Assembly (NCBI GenBank): GCA_022729795.1
Contig: DZBD01000001.1
Span: 19,224 to 81,586 of the forward strand
From: Sulfuricurvum sp.
Lineage (GTDB): Bacteria; Campylobacterota; Campylobacteria; Campylobacterales; Sulfurimonadaceae
Reading direction: 5' to 3'
DNA length: 62,363 bases
Positions 12,066-21,985 of this stretch are shown here, piece by piece. The notes under the pieces were generated by a model. That model was not told the origin of the DNA. It saw nothing but the letters and a program-made list of their open reading frames with translations, and did no database searches. Numbering within the stretch: position 1 is the stretch's first letter; the number at the start of each line of letters is the position of its first letter. Made by a program: the position numbers and the translations under genes.

Positions 12066-13367
12066 TTAAAAAGAATAATCCATTCTCATATGAACTCTAT
12101 CAAAATCATTAATAGTATCCGTTGAACAGTAGCGAGTATATATTACTTCTACTTTGAGTTTATCATCCGGTTCATAAGCAGCAATCACATCTTTTTCTAT
12201 TATTTTATTTTCACCTTGATAGAGCTCTCCGTAGACTAACTCCGCTACAAGCCCATCGAGTCCCGCATTCACAAAATCATATCCGGCACCGATTCTAAAA
12301 GCTTCACTGTCTTTACGCGATATTTCGGAGATAGCTTCTATGGTGGCTTCATCCAAAGAAGTAAAATAAGGTCCTCCTCCAAATCCGTTGCTAATAAAAT
12401 TTCCCTCTTTCACAAAAGCTTTGTTGTAAGACCCTCCAAAATACAATCCATTATAATCTATAAGAGTCATGACACCCAAAACATTTCCCGCTATTGCAGA
12501 ATTCTCCAACTCTTGAAGATTACTTGCCTGAACCCCATAGTCGATGTGGAAAGAATCACTATCAAGAAAATATCTGCCAGAAATTTCAGCATAAGAGATA
12601 GCGCTCATTTTATCAATATAGTTGTACCAAAAAGAGAATTCTCCCTCTGTGTCGTACTTATATATCAACGATGCGCTCGTCATCCCATTACTCTCTTCAT
12701 TGACCAAATTTTTAAATTTATCTTGTGAGAATACGATATCGTCTTGGGAATCATAACCCGCCCATTTTTTTATATGTACAAGTTGTGTTGCCAGTGACTC
12801 GGTATATTTTATATTCGCCCAAGCCCCTTCAAAAGTATTGGGTGCCATACGAATATCATCACTATTTGCATAGGGTGTATCAATTTTTATACGCCCTATC
12901 TTTGCATCTACACGCTCATCGGAATAACTCACATCAGCTTCTGCAAGATAAGCAAAGGAATCTTTGTCTATATTAAAAAAATCCTCGTTTAAAGTATTTT
13001 TATCTTGATTGACAAAGCCTAAATTTTGAGAAATATAAGTCGCAATATGAAGCCCGAAGCCTTTATAAGCGGCGGTTCGTATTCCAAATTGTCCGCCAAT
13101 GACACTTGCAGATTTTTCTTCTTTTAGAATATTACTAATTTTGTGCGCACCTCTAATATATGCCAATCGTACTGTCCCGTAAGCATCTGCATATTCAAAC
13201 ATCTCATCAAAGTTTTTTGCTTCTTTGGGGAGTTTCAGCGTTTCTTCTTCAAATCTTCCCGGCATTTTTGAATGGATTAAACCGCCCTGTTCTAATGGCT
13301 CTGCTTTTTTTTCTATTATCTGAGGTATCGCTTCATCTCCAAGCGCTATGTACATCATATCAATCAT
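12066..13367 (-). CDS. OprD-like outer membrane porin
   Basis: ORF; beta-barrel-like sequence ending in aromatic residue (RMDYSF); resembles the campylobacterotal Opr porin family. Confidence 0.75.
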   Translation of the reverse strand: MIDMMYIALGDEAIPQIIEKKAEPLEQGGLIHSKMPGRFEEETLKLPKEAKNFDEMFEYADAYGTVRLAYIRGAHKISNILKEEKSASVIGGQFGIRTAAYKGFGLHIATYISQNLGFVNQDKNTLNEDFFNIDKDSFAYLAEADVSYSDERVDAKIGRIKIDTPYANSDDIRMAPNTFEGAWANIKYTESLATQLVHIKKWAGYDSQDDIVFSQDKFKNLVNEESNGMTSASLIYKYDTEGEFSFWYNYIDKMSAISYAEISGRYFLDSDSFHIDYGVQASNLQELENSAIAGNVLGVMTLIDYNGLYFGGSYNKAFVKEGNFISNGFGGGPYFTSLDEATIEAISEISRKDSEAFRIGAGYDFVNAGLDGLVAELVYGELYQGENKIIEKDVIAAYEPDDKLKVEVIYTRYCSTDTINDFDRVHMRMDYSF

Positions 13368-13546
13368 CTTTTTCCTTCGTATTACTTCTTTTTAGCCAAT
13401 TTTTATTTCAGCTTCATTTATGCATGGTATTACTTCCATCCAAAATATAATCTTAAAGAGATAATAGCATTAATCATCTTTTGACGCATTTGTGAGTTTT
13501 GTTTTTTATCCCTTTTGTTGGATATAATTTCACGAAAAGGCAAGAG

Positions 13547-14104
13547 ATGAAATTTTTATTCAATCCTACATCCCACTTTAACTTAGCAAATCTTTTTACA
13601 TTCGTGAATATTACCGCTGGTCTGAGTGCAACCTATTTTATTACACAAAATAACTTCTTCCTAGCTATTGTTTTGGCTTGGATTGGTGGTGCTTTTGATA
13701 TTTTTGATGGAAAAATTGCTAGAAAATACAAACTTTCCAACGAGTTTGGTATTCAACTCGATAGCTTTGCAGATTTTTTAAGTTTTGTTTTGGTGCCTGT
13801 ATTTTTAATTTTTCAAGCCGTCTATTTCACCTCACTCTCTGGCATGTGGATTCTTGCAGCTTCCATCATTAGTATATACTATGTTATTTCAGGTCTGAGA
13901 CGGCTTATCAGTTTTAATATTCATGCAGATGTGGGAGAAGTTGCAAAATTTTTCACAGGTGTGCCGACTCCGCTTGGTGCGATTTTACTCTGGTTGGTTT
14001 ATCTTTCTCATGCATATGGATTTATTCCTGCGTACGTAGTTTTGGTTCTCATGATTGGTATCGGATGGAGCTTGAACTCTACTCTTAAAGTTCCCCATCC
14101 CTAG
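13547..14104 (+). CDS. pssA: CDP-diacylglycerol--serine O-phosphatidyltransferase
   Basis: CDP-alcohol phosphotransferase motif DIFDGKIARKYKLSNEFGIQLDSFAD; likely start at internal Met (13547) of the 13499 ORF. Confidence 0.93.
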   Translation: MKFLFNPTSHFNLANLFTFVNITAGLSATYFITQNNFFLAIVLAWIGGAFDIFDGKIARKYKLSNEFGIQLDSFADFLSFVLVPVFLIFQAVYFTSLSGMWILAASIISIYYVISGLRRLISFNIHADVGEVAKFFTGVPTPLGAILLWLVYLSHAYGFIPAYVVLVLMIGIGWSLNSTLKVPHP

Positions 14105-14112
14105 GCTTTAGC

Positions 14113-14826
14113 ATGCAAAACAAAAGATTATCCGGACTAGATATTTTCAGAGGCTATGCCATTGTGTTAATGGTGCTATTTCATTTTTGTTTTGATTTAA
14201 ACTATTTTAAAATGATTCACATAGATATGCATCATGATATTTTTTGGGTTACTTCTCGATATTTTATAGTTATATTGTTTGTCTTTAGCGCAGGAATAAG
14301 CCTCAAACTCGCCCACCAAGATACAATCTCCTTGCAAAAAATAAAAAAAAGAGTGCTTCTCTTGGGTATTGCTTCTTTAGCGGTGAGTATCGGCAGTTAC
14401 GTGCAGTTTCCAAACACATGGATTTATTTTGGAGTATTGCATTTTATGTTTGTAAGTTCTCTTTTGGCTCTGGCGTTTCTAAAAGTTCCTCTTTTGGCAC
14501 TTTTTACCGCCTTACTTATTTTTTTAGGCTCATTTATGGGCTGGTTTCATATGCATTGGCTCTATTCTATACTCCAAGCACCGCTTCATTTGCCTGTGAA
14601 ATATACCGAAGATATGGTGAAATTTTTCCCTTGGTTTGGAGTGATGCTTCTTGGGATATCTTTTGGAGGATTACAGCTTCACAAAAAAGTTTTTGAGAGA
14701 GAATTTTTCAATGCACCTACAAAAATAAACGGTTTTTTCACCCTCCTTGGCAAAAATTCCTTAGTTATTTATTTAGTGCATCAACCGATTTTGTTTGCTT
14801 TGTTTTTGCTCTATAAAAAATTGTAA
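14113..14826 (+). CDS. DUF1624 / heparan-alpha-glucosaminide N-acetyltransferase-like membrane protein
   Basis: ORF; N-terminal RLSGLDIFRGYAIVLMVLFHFCFDL pattern. Confidence 0.8.
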   Translation: MQNKRLSGLDIFRGYAIVLMVLFHFCFDLNYFKMIHIDMHHDIFWVTSRYFIVILFVFSAGISLKLAHQDTISLQKIKKRVLLLGIASLAVSIGSYVQFPNTWIYFGVLHFMFVSSLLALAFLKVPLLALFTALLIFLGSFMGWFHMHWLYSILQAPLHLPVKYTEDMVKFFPWFGVMLLGISFGGLQLHKKVFEREFFNAPTKINGFFTLLGKNSLVIYLVHQPILFALFLLYKKL

Positions 14827-14834
14827 GACTACTA

Positions 14835-15224
14835 TTATTTGCTGTTAACTGCGTATTTTCCGCTTCCAAGCAAAAAGATAACAATTGCCAGTACAAAATA
14901 AAATAATGGCAACTCTATCAGAGGCGCGCCATGTTTGCCCAAGCTCAAAAACGTGTTCCCGTATGCCAAAAAGATTGCCATCGCCATATTGAGTGCTAGA
15001 AATAAAGAAGCGATTCTCGCATATATTCCCAAAATAATAAAGACGGGAACAATCACCTCCCCAATAAACACCCCATACGCCACAAAAGCTGGCAATCCGG
15101 CATTTACGGTGAGTTGTTGCACCCCGCTTATACCATGCAACATCTTATCTATGCCGTGAAAAAGCATCATCGCTCCCACAAGAAGTCTCAAAAGCAACTT
15201 GGATATATCTACGCTCGAAAACAT
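14835..15224 (-). CDS. DoxX family protein
   Basis: ORF; four TM segments, LLRLLVGAMMLFHGIDKM. Confidence 0.85.
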   Translation of the reverse strand: MFSSVDISKLLLRLLVGAMMLFHGIDKMLHGISGVQQLTVNAGLPAFVAYGVFIGEVIVPVFIILGIYARIASLFLALNMAMAIFLAYGNTFLSLGKHGAPLIELPLFYFVLAIVIFLLGSGKYAVNSK

Positions 15225-15424
15225 TATTGACCCTCCACATGTTTTTCTCTGAATCTACAGTTTCCCACAGTAATCACTTTCCCTTTTTGGATAGCCTCTT
15301 TTACATAAGAGAGTGTCCCTTTTGGATCAGCATCACCGACCTCTTCTTCAATAATCTTTAAAAGATCATCCTCTTTCGTATCCGTCCATTTTTTTTCATA
15401 GGTGTATTGTGTTTGTATTTTCAT
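15224..15424 (-). CDS. conserved hypothetical small protein
   Basis: ORF 15224..15481, but likely start is MKIQTQ at 15424; the upstream extension is the 15458-15479 palindrome read through. Confidence 0.65.
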   Translation of the reverse strand: MKIQTQYTYEKKWTDTKEDDLLKIIEEEVGDADPKGTLSYVKEAIQKGKVITVGNCRFREKHVEGQ

Positions 15425-15457
15425 AAAAACATCATAGCAAAATCTCTCTTTTACTTC

Positions 15458-15479
15458 GGCATGTGGAATTCCACATGCC
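15458..15479. repeat. 22-bp perfect palindrome GGCATGTGGAATTCCACATGCC (two inverted copies of the word)
   Basis: Read directly; just 3' of the cusA-like gene (stop at 15485). Confidence 0.9.
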
Positions 15480-15484
15480 ATGGT

Positions 15485-18400
15485 TTAGTTCTTTTTTCGG
15501 GATTCCACTCTTTTATAAAGAATCGGCAAAATCAAAAGTGTCAGCAAAGTAGAGCTCACTAGTCCTGTTATCACGACAATAGCAAGAGGTTTTTGTATCT
15601 CAGAACCCGGTCCGCTTGCAAATAACATCGGCACAAGACCAAAAGCAGCAATAAGCGCCGTCATAAGAACGGGTCTTAAACGTCTCTTTGCTCCTTCGTT
15701 TACAGCATCTTCTAGCGACATAGTTTTGATAAGTTCATTAAAATAACTCACCATCACCACCCCATTAAGAACGGCGATGCCCAGCAAAGCAATAAAACCC
15801 ACAGATGCCGGAACCGATAAATAATTCCCGCTAAAATACAGTCCGAGAATACCCCCGGTAAGAGCCAGCGGAATCATCGCAAAGACGGCAACTGCCTGAG
15901 CGATGGAGCCAAAAGTAAAAAAGAGAATCATAAAAATAACACTCAAAGCTATCGGTACGACAACAGAGAGGCGCGCCATGGTTCGTTGCTGATTTTTAAA
16001 TGCTCCTCCGTATTCAATTTTATATCCGACGGGAAGTTTTATTTCGCTATTTATCTGCTCTTCTATAGCACTTACAAAAGTTGTCAAGTCTGTTCCGCGA
16101 ACATTGCTTTGTATAGATACGAAACGTTGTGCATGCTCGTGTTTTATCTCAACACTTCCATCCACACGCTCTATTGAGGCTATATTTGCCATAGTAATTC
16201 TCACACCCTCGGGAGTGGTCAAATATATCTCTTCAAGGGGCATACTACCCTGTGCGTACTCTCCTCTAATAAGAATATCGAACTGTTTCATCCCTTCATA
16301 CATTTTTCCGCTTTGCAATCCCATCATTGCTATTTTGAGAATTTTTGCAGCCTCATCAAGGCTCATCCCGTACTTTGCCAACTGCTTTTTATCAAAAACA
16401 ACCTGACTATATGCGACACCCTCATTTTGACGCATATAAACATCTTCGCTCCCCTGCGTCTTACGAAGAATATCTGAAATAGCAAGACCGATGGAATTAA
16501 GTTCCTCTGTATCTTCTCCAAATAATTTCACTACAACATCCCCGCGTGAGCCTGTAAGCATCTCTGAAGTTCGCATCTCTATGGGCTGTGTAAAGCCGTA
16601 TTCTATCCCCGAAATCTTTTCCAAGACCTGACGCATCTGCTCATGTAACCAATCTGTATTTTGTTCTCTCCACTGCGATTTCGGTGCAAGTACTAAAAAT
16701 GTGTCCGTGTCATTCAATCCCATTGGATCAAGCCCAATCTCATCCGACCCGCTTCGAGATATTATAGATGTTATTTCAGGTACATTTGCCATCAGTTGCT
16801 GCTGTATCTGCGTATTGAGTGCAATACCGGCAGGGATATTAATGGAAGGAGCCGATTCAATCCCGATGACTATATTTCCCTCATCCATTGTCGGCATAAA
16901 TGTTTTTCCAACACGCTCAAACATAACAAAGGTAAAAGGGATTAATAATATTAAAAACAAATATATCCACTTCTCATACGCAAAAGCCTTTTTGAGTGTA
17001 GGCAAATATATTTTTTCTATTTGCCGCACAAGCCAAGTCGGCTCTTCTGAAGGATTTTTTATAAACCAATCTGCTATCACGGGGATAAAAAACAAAGCAA
17101 AAACAATCGAAGCGCCAAGGGTAAAAACAATACTCAATGCAACAGGTGCAAAAAGTTTCCCTTCTAAACCTTCAAGCATCAATAATGGAGCAAATATCGT
17201 AATAATAATAACAACGCCTGAGACAATAGGCATACTCACCTCTTTGGCTGCCAAAAAAACAAGTTTTGTTTGTGTTTCATGTTTGTATTTCGGATGCGCA
17301 AGCCATGCAACAATATTCTCTACCATTACAACGGCGGAGTCTACAATCATCCCGATGGCTATAGCGATACCTCCAAGACTCATCAAATTCGCACTGATTC
17401 CAAAGAAATCCATTAAAATAAAAGTGCTTAAAATTGCCATAGGCAAAATAAGCGCAACCGTAAGTGCAGAGATAAGTCCGCCCAACATCAGTAATAAAAT
17501 GATAATTATTAAAAAAACTGCTTCGATGAGAGCTTTTTGCACCGTGCCTACAGCTTTACTCACTAAATCGCTTCTGTCATAAAATACAGATAATTTTACC
17601 CCCTGCGGCAAACTTTTCTCAAGTTCCGTGAGTTTTGTTTTTACAGCGTCTACAGTACGAGAAGCATCGGAACCCTTCAGACCAAGCACCAAACCTTGAA
17701 CAGCTTCCCCTTTAGCGTCTTTGGTTACATATCCATAACGTGCAGCAGCTTCTATTGAGACATCTGCAACATCTTTGACATAAATAGTACTTCCGGAGCG
17801 TTGTGCCAAAACAAGTTCTTTAATATCTTCAATTCCCGTGAGCTTTCCTAAAATACGGACAATCAGTGCTTCATCACCTTTTTCAACACGTCCGGCACCA
17901 TAATTGGCATTATTTTGTTCTAACACTTTTTGCAAAGTATCCACGGAAATTCCAAAAGTCGATAATTTTGCAAAGTCTGGTTTTATTACAAAACTTCGAA
18001 CCTCTCCACCAAGGGCATTGACATCTGCAACCCCCGAGACGCTGCGAAGTGCCGGACGGATAACCCAGTCAAGAAGGGTTCGTTTTTCCATCAGACTGAG
18101 TGTATCAGACTCGATAGTAAACATCAAAATTTCACCCAGAGGCGTGGTAATGGGCGCTATTCCTCCGCTGATATCTTTTGGCAACTCATTTTTTATTGCG
18201 CTAAACTGCTGATATACACGATCTCGCGCCCAATAAAGATCCGTTTTTTCTTCAAAATCGATAGTAATATCTGCTAAGGCATATTTCGAAATAGAACGTA
18301 CAATAGTCTGGTGCGGAATCCCCTGCATCTCAAGCTCTACAGGGATAGTAATTTGTTGCTCCACTTCAGACGGTGTCATTCCGGGAGCTTTAATAATAAT

Positions 18401-18544
18401 TTTAACCTGAGTAGAAGAAACATCCGGAAATGCATCAATCACAAGTTTTCCATAAGAAAGAACTCCGCTCACTGCTATTGCTAGCGCGGCTAAAAGAACG
18501 ATAAATTTTTGGGCTAAAGCATAACGAAGAATATTTTCAATCAT
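15485..18544 (-). CDS. CusA/CzcA-family heavy-metal efflux RND transporter
   Basis: ORF; 1019 aa RND permease, LVIDAFPDVSSTQVKI, GMIVDSAVVMVEN. Confidence 0.94.
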   Translation of the reverse strand: MIENILRYALAQKFIVLLAALAIAVSGVLSYGKLVIDAFPDVSSTQVKIIIKAPGMTPSEVEQQITIPVELEMQGIPHQTIVRSISKYALADITIDFEEKTDLYWARDRVYQQFSAIKNELPKDISGGIAPITTPLGEILMFTIESDTLSLMEKRTLLDWVIRPALRSVSGVADVNALGGEVRSFVIKPDFAKLSTFGISVDTLQKVLEQNNANYGAGRVEKGDEALIVRILGKLTGIEDIKELVLAQRSGSTIYVKDVADVSIEAAARYGYVTKDAKGEAVQGLVLGLKGSDASRTVDAVKTKLTELEKSLPQGVKLSVFYDRSDLVSKAVGTVQKALIEAVFLIIIILLLMLGGLISALTVALILPMAILSTFILMDFFGISANLMSLGGIAIAIGMIVDSAVVMVENIVAWLAHPKYKHETQTKLVFLAAKEVSMPIVSGVVIIITIFAPLLMLEGLEGKLFAPVALSIVFTLGASIVFALFFIPVIADWFIKNPSEEPTWLVRQIEKIYLPTLKKAFAYEKWIYLFLILLIPFTFVMFERVGKTFMPTMDEGNIVIGIESAPSINIPAGIALNTQIQQQLMANVPEITSIISRSGSDEIGLDPMGLNDTDTFLVLAPKSQWREQNTDWLHEQMRQVLEKISGIEYGFTQPIEMRTSEMLTGSRGDVVVKLFGEDTEELNSIGLAISDILRKTQGSEDVYMRQNEGVAYSQVVFDKKQLAKYGMSLDEAAKILKIAMMGLQSGKMYEGMKQFDILIRGEYAQGSMPLEEIYLTTPEGVRITMANIASIERVDGSVEIKHEHAQRFVSIQSNVRGTDLTTFVSAIEEQINSEIKLPVGYKIEYGGAFKNQQRTMARLSVVVPIALSVIFMILFFTFGSIAQAVAVFAMIPLALTGGILGLYFSGNYLSVPASVGFIALLGIAVLNGVVMVSYFNELIKTMSLEDAVNEGAKRRLRPVLMTALIAAFGLVPMLFASGPGSEIQKPLAIVVITGLVSSTLLTLLILPILYKRVESRKKN

Positions 18545-19590
18545 TCAGAACTGCCTTTCATGGCACTTTTAAGAGCAAGCACGGATGAAATAGCTATTTG
18601 TTCATCCCCTTTTAAAGGAGCACTGACATAGCTATACCCTTCAAGCTGTGCCAAAAGTTCTATTTTTAAGAACTTATAACCCTCTTTGGAGAATACGAAA
18701 ACTCCATAACCCTCTTCAAATCCTACAACAGCTGTGGACGGTATTTTCCATGCGCCATATTTTTTGTAAAAACTCACGTTTATGCTCGCACCCGCGCGCC
18801 CGTCACACCCTTTATTTTCATGTAGGTCAAGCCCTCTTGTCTGAGAAACAGGGTCAATTTGCGGTGCCATTGCTGCAATTGTAAAAACGCTTGTATCCGA
18901 ATAAAGATTATCCCCTTTTTTCAAAGTCTCTGCTAATTTCCATGGCATATCCACCTCAAAATGGCATTCCGAAGTGTCCACAAGCTTTGCCATTGTTTCT
19001 CCTTGCTTCACAAAACTGCCAACTTCAACGGATATTTCTGATACCGCCGTATCCGCTGACGCAGTAATAGTAAGTGTCGGATAGGGCTTATGCTGTGCAG
19101 AAATTTTATTTAATTGTATCTCTGACAAGCCGTATGCTCGCAGTACATCACGCTTAAAATTTGCAGACAACAGTAATTTATCAAATTGATTTTTACTTTC
19201 CAAATAACGTTTAGATGCTACAACACCTTTTGCTGCCAAGGGCTCAAGGCGTTGTATCTCTTTTTGATAAAACTGCAACTCCAAGAGTGTATCTACATAG
19301 TTGGACTCTAAGTCAAGTAATTTTGGACTATTTATTACAAAAAGTTTTTGCCCTTTTTTGACGGATGCATAAGGCTTTACGGAGACTTCAGTAATAAATC
19401 CCTCCACATTCGCACTGATAACATAACGGTGTGAAGGGAGATATGCATATGTGCCAAGGTAACTTCCCATAGGTATAGTAGTAGTTTGCTGAGGAGTGGC
19501 AAGTTTTACATTGAGTGAACCTGCATCTACAAGAGTATCTCCGCTAAGTGTTCGTAACAGTATAAGTATAACTATAAATAATTTCATCAA
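18541..19590 (-). CDS. efflux RND transporter periplasmic adaptor subunit (CusB-like)
   Basis: ORF; membrane fusion protein pattern, operon context. Confidence 0.88.
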   Translation of the reverse strand: MMKLFIVILILLRTLSGDTLVDAGSLNVKLATPQQTTTIPMGSYLGTYAYLPSHRYVISANVEGFITEVSVKPYASVKKGQKLFVINSPKLLDLESNYVDTLLELQFYQKEIQRLEPLAAKGVVASKRYLESKNQFDKLLLSANFKRDVLRAYGLSEIQLNKISAQHKPYPTLTITASADTAVSEISVEVGSFVKQGETMAKLVDTSECHFEVDMPWKLAETLKKGDNLYSDTSVFTIAAMAPQIDPVSQTRGLDLHENKGCDGRAGASINVSFYKKYGAWKIPSTAVVGFEEGYGVFVFSKEGYKFLKIELLAQLEGYSYVSAPLKGDEQIAISSVLALKSAMKGSSE

Positions 19591-20765
19591 AAATCCTTTT
19601 GCGGGTCTATCCCCAGCATATAATAAAGTTTAGCTTTTGCAAGCAAAGATTCAGTCACGGTGTCTACACTTCTAATCAAAAGGTTAAAAAGTGTTTTTTC
19701 ACTATCAATGTATTCAAGATAACTTCCCTCTGAGCCCATAAATTGTTCTTTGAGTAAAACAGTTGTTTGATATGCCTTGAGTATGAGTACGTTATTGAGA
19801 CGTTCGAGTGTAGCATTTCTCATTTTTTGTGCTGTTTTGTAGGCTTGGATTTGCATTTGTGTCTTTCTTTGCATAAAAAGTAGTTGCTGCCGTGCGTTTA
19901 TTTGTTCAAGTCTTGCGGATTCGCGTTCATTATCAAGACTATCTCCTGAGCTCAGCGGAATTCTTAAAAAAACTATAGATCTTGTTACATCCATCTCGTT
20001 ATCGTAGCCTGCGCCGAGAGTTATATCCTGCACACTGCCAGAGCGAAATTTATTTAGAGCAGCCGCCGCTGTAATCTCACTTTGCATCTGTGTAAACAAA
20101 GTAGAATGTTCTTGTATATCTTCTTCAATAGCAATCTCATAAGGCAAATCTTTACAAAGAGGCTCACCCGAATTATTTTGCGTATAAGCATAAAGCCCAG
20201 AGAGAACATCATTGTAATTACTCTCAAGAGCATCAATACTCAGCTGCAATTCTTCTACCGCAAGTTCGCTTTGAAGCAAAGAACTCTGATCAAACTCACC
20301 TCCCTCTACACCCTCTTTAATAAGGGATGCAAGTTCGCTCTCACGCTCTTTCGCATCCATCAGCAAACTAATTTTTTCTTTATACGAACAAGCGTTAATA
20401 TAATGCTCAAAGATAAGAGCTTTGAGTCTATTTAGCTCAAGCGCATTCACTTCGGTCAAAGAGAGGTTAAGCGCCTTTAAGTAGGCATCACTATCACCTA
20501 AAAGAATGTTTTTTTCAACCGTTACATGGGATTCATGAGCATTGCGGTTATCATACCTCGTAGAAGCATATCCCGTTTGCGCATTGAGAATAAATCCGCC
20601 TGAGAGAACCTCATTTTTTGCAGTAGAAATTTTTGAGACACTTTGCGTCTCAAGTGCCTTTGCACCTTCGGACGATTTTACAGATTCCAAAAAGTCTCCA
20701 AGTGAAACTGTTTGAGCCTGTAAATATAGAAAAGAAAAAAAGAAAAATATCAGTATTACTTTCAT
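19587..20765 (-). CDS. TolC-family outer membrane efflux protein
   Basis: ORF; coiled-coil OEP repeats, operon context. Confidence 0.85.
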   Translation of the reverse strand: MKVILIFFFFSFLYLQAQTVSLGDFLESVKSSEGAKALETQSVSKISTAKNEVLSGGFILNAQTGYASTRYDNRNAHESHVTVEKNILLGDSDAYLKALNLSLTEVNALELNRLKALIFEHYINACSYKEKISLLMDAKERESELASLIKEGVEGGEFDQSSLLQSELAVEELQLSIDALESNYNDVLSGLYAYTQNNSGEPLCKDLPYEIAIEEDIQEHSTLFTQMQSEITAAAALNKFRSGSVQDITLGAGYDNEMDVTRSIVFLRIPLSSGDSLDNERESARLEQINARQQLLFMQRKTQMQIQAYKTAQKMRNATLERLNNVLILKAYQTTVLLKEQFMGSEGSYLEYIDSEKTLFNLLIRSVDTVTESLLAKAKLYYMLGIDPQKDF

Positions 20766-20855
20766 AAATAACCTTTTTTGTAGAACACCGAAATGTTCAA
20801 ATAATAAAACAGTACTAACTGCAAAAATATAGCATATAAAAGAAAAAAAGAATTT

Positions 20856-21194
20856 TTAGCTTAAAGGGGGACGCTGAAGAACAAAATGAATATGAGAAGT
20901 AAAACAAGCTTGTATTGCAAAAGGATGTATCTCCGCAAACTCCAGAGAAACCGTTATAGTCTCTGCAAGGGGAGCATTCAAAAGCACATGTATCTGTTCA
21001 TGAATTTGGGATGCAAAATCTAAGCTATTTTCAAAAGAAACACCTTGCTTGTTATAGCAAAGCTCGTTTTGAGTATCTGCATCTACGCCTAAAATGACGT
21101 AATCATGCATCACAAAAAATGCAAAGGTAAACAGTAAAAACAATCGTATTTTATTTGGGAATCTTTTCATCTTGCGCAATGCTACAATAAACAA
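20856..21194 (-). CDS. hypothetical protein upstream of the RND operon
   Basis: ORF with N-terminal hydrophobic segment. Confidence 0.5.
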   Translation of the reverse strand: MFIVALRKMKRFPNKIRLFLLFTFAFFVMHDYVILGVDADTQNELCYNKQGVSFENSLDFASQIHEQIHVLLNAPLAETITVSLEFAEIHPFAIQACFTSHIHFVLQRPPLS

Positions 21195-21226
21195 TATACT
21201 TTAAAACTAAAAAAATAAAACAAGTT

Positions 21227-21985
21227 TTAAAACAAGTCGGCATGATCAAAAAAAACTTCATATTTAGTATCTTTACGCAAACTCTCTAAAATAATTTTGG
21301 CTTTGAACTTTGTCTCTTTATCGAAATAAATAAGCATATTTCTTGACATTATAAAGTCAAATTTTCCTATTTTTTTAAAAGAGTTATCAAAGATGTTGGC
21401 TAACTTAAAATGTACAAGTATCTGAACACACTCTTTTAAAGCATAAGATTCATCTATTTTTGTAAAATATTTACTGAGGGTTTCCGGTGGCAAGTTTCTT
21501 ACACTTTTTTGGTTATAAGTGGCTAATTTGGCTTTTTTGAGAGCATCGGCATTAATATCTATACCAAGTATGCAAAAGCGGCTAGGCAAAACACCCGCTT
21601 CCAACAAGGCAATGGCTATGCTATAAGGCTCTTCCCCTGTCGCACAAGGAGCGCAAAGAATTTCCACATGCCAAGGGATTTTTTTTACAAGGTATATTTC
21701 CAAGAGTGCAAAATATTTTAACCTTGCTTGTTAAAATACTCATCTGCGCATCAAAAGTAACTCCGGTTTGTTTTTTAAAAAACTCGGCAATTGGAGTTAC
21801 GTCCGTAAAGTCTTCTTGCTCCAACACTTTTTTTTCAGCCTCTTTAAAGGATGCTTTTTTAAAAAAAATCCACCATATGCTGTGCTATTATGATATTTGT
21901 ATTTTGAAGGAGAGGAAGCGCTAAGATGATTTTTAGTATTTGCCCCAGACCTCCTGAGGAGGCACCTATGAGGACAACATTTTTA
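21227..21985 (-). pseudogene. decayed cheB-cheR remnant
   Basis: Minus frame ~21985-21859 reads [41 protein letters not shown] (CheB start); next frame ASFKEAEKKVLEQEDFTDVTPIAEFFKKQTGVTFDAQMSILTSKVKIF (CheR N-terminus); third frame LEIYLVKKIPWHVEILCAPCATGEEPYSIA..FDFIMSRNMLIYFD (CheR methyltransferase). Confidence 0.82.

Noticed and set aside
16701-17582. 293-aa plus-strand ORF
   Set aside because: Antisense to the cusA-like gene, no recognisable family, typical shadow ORF.
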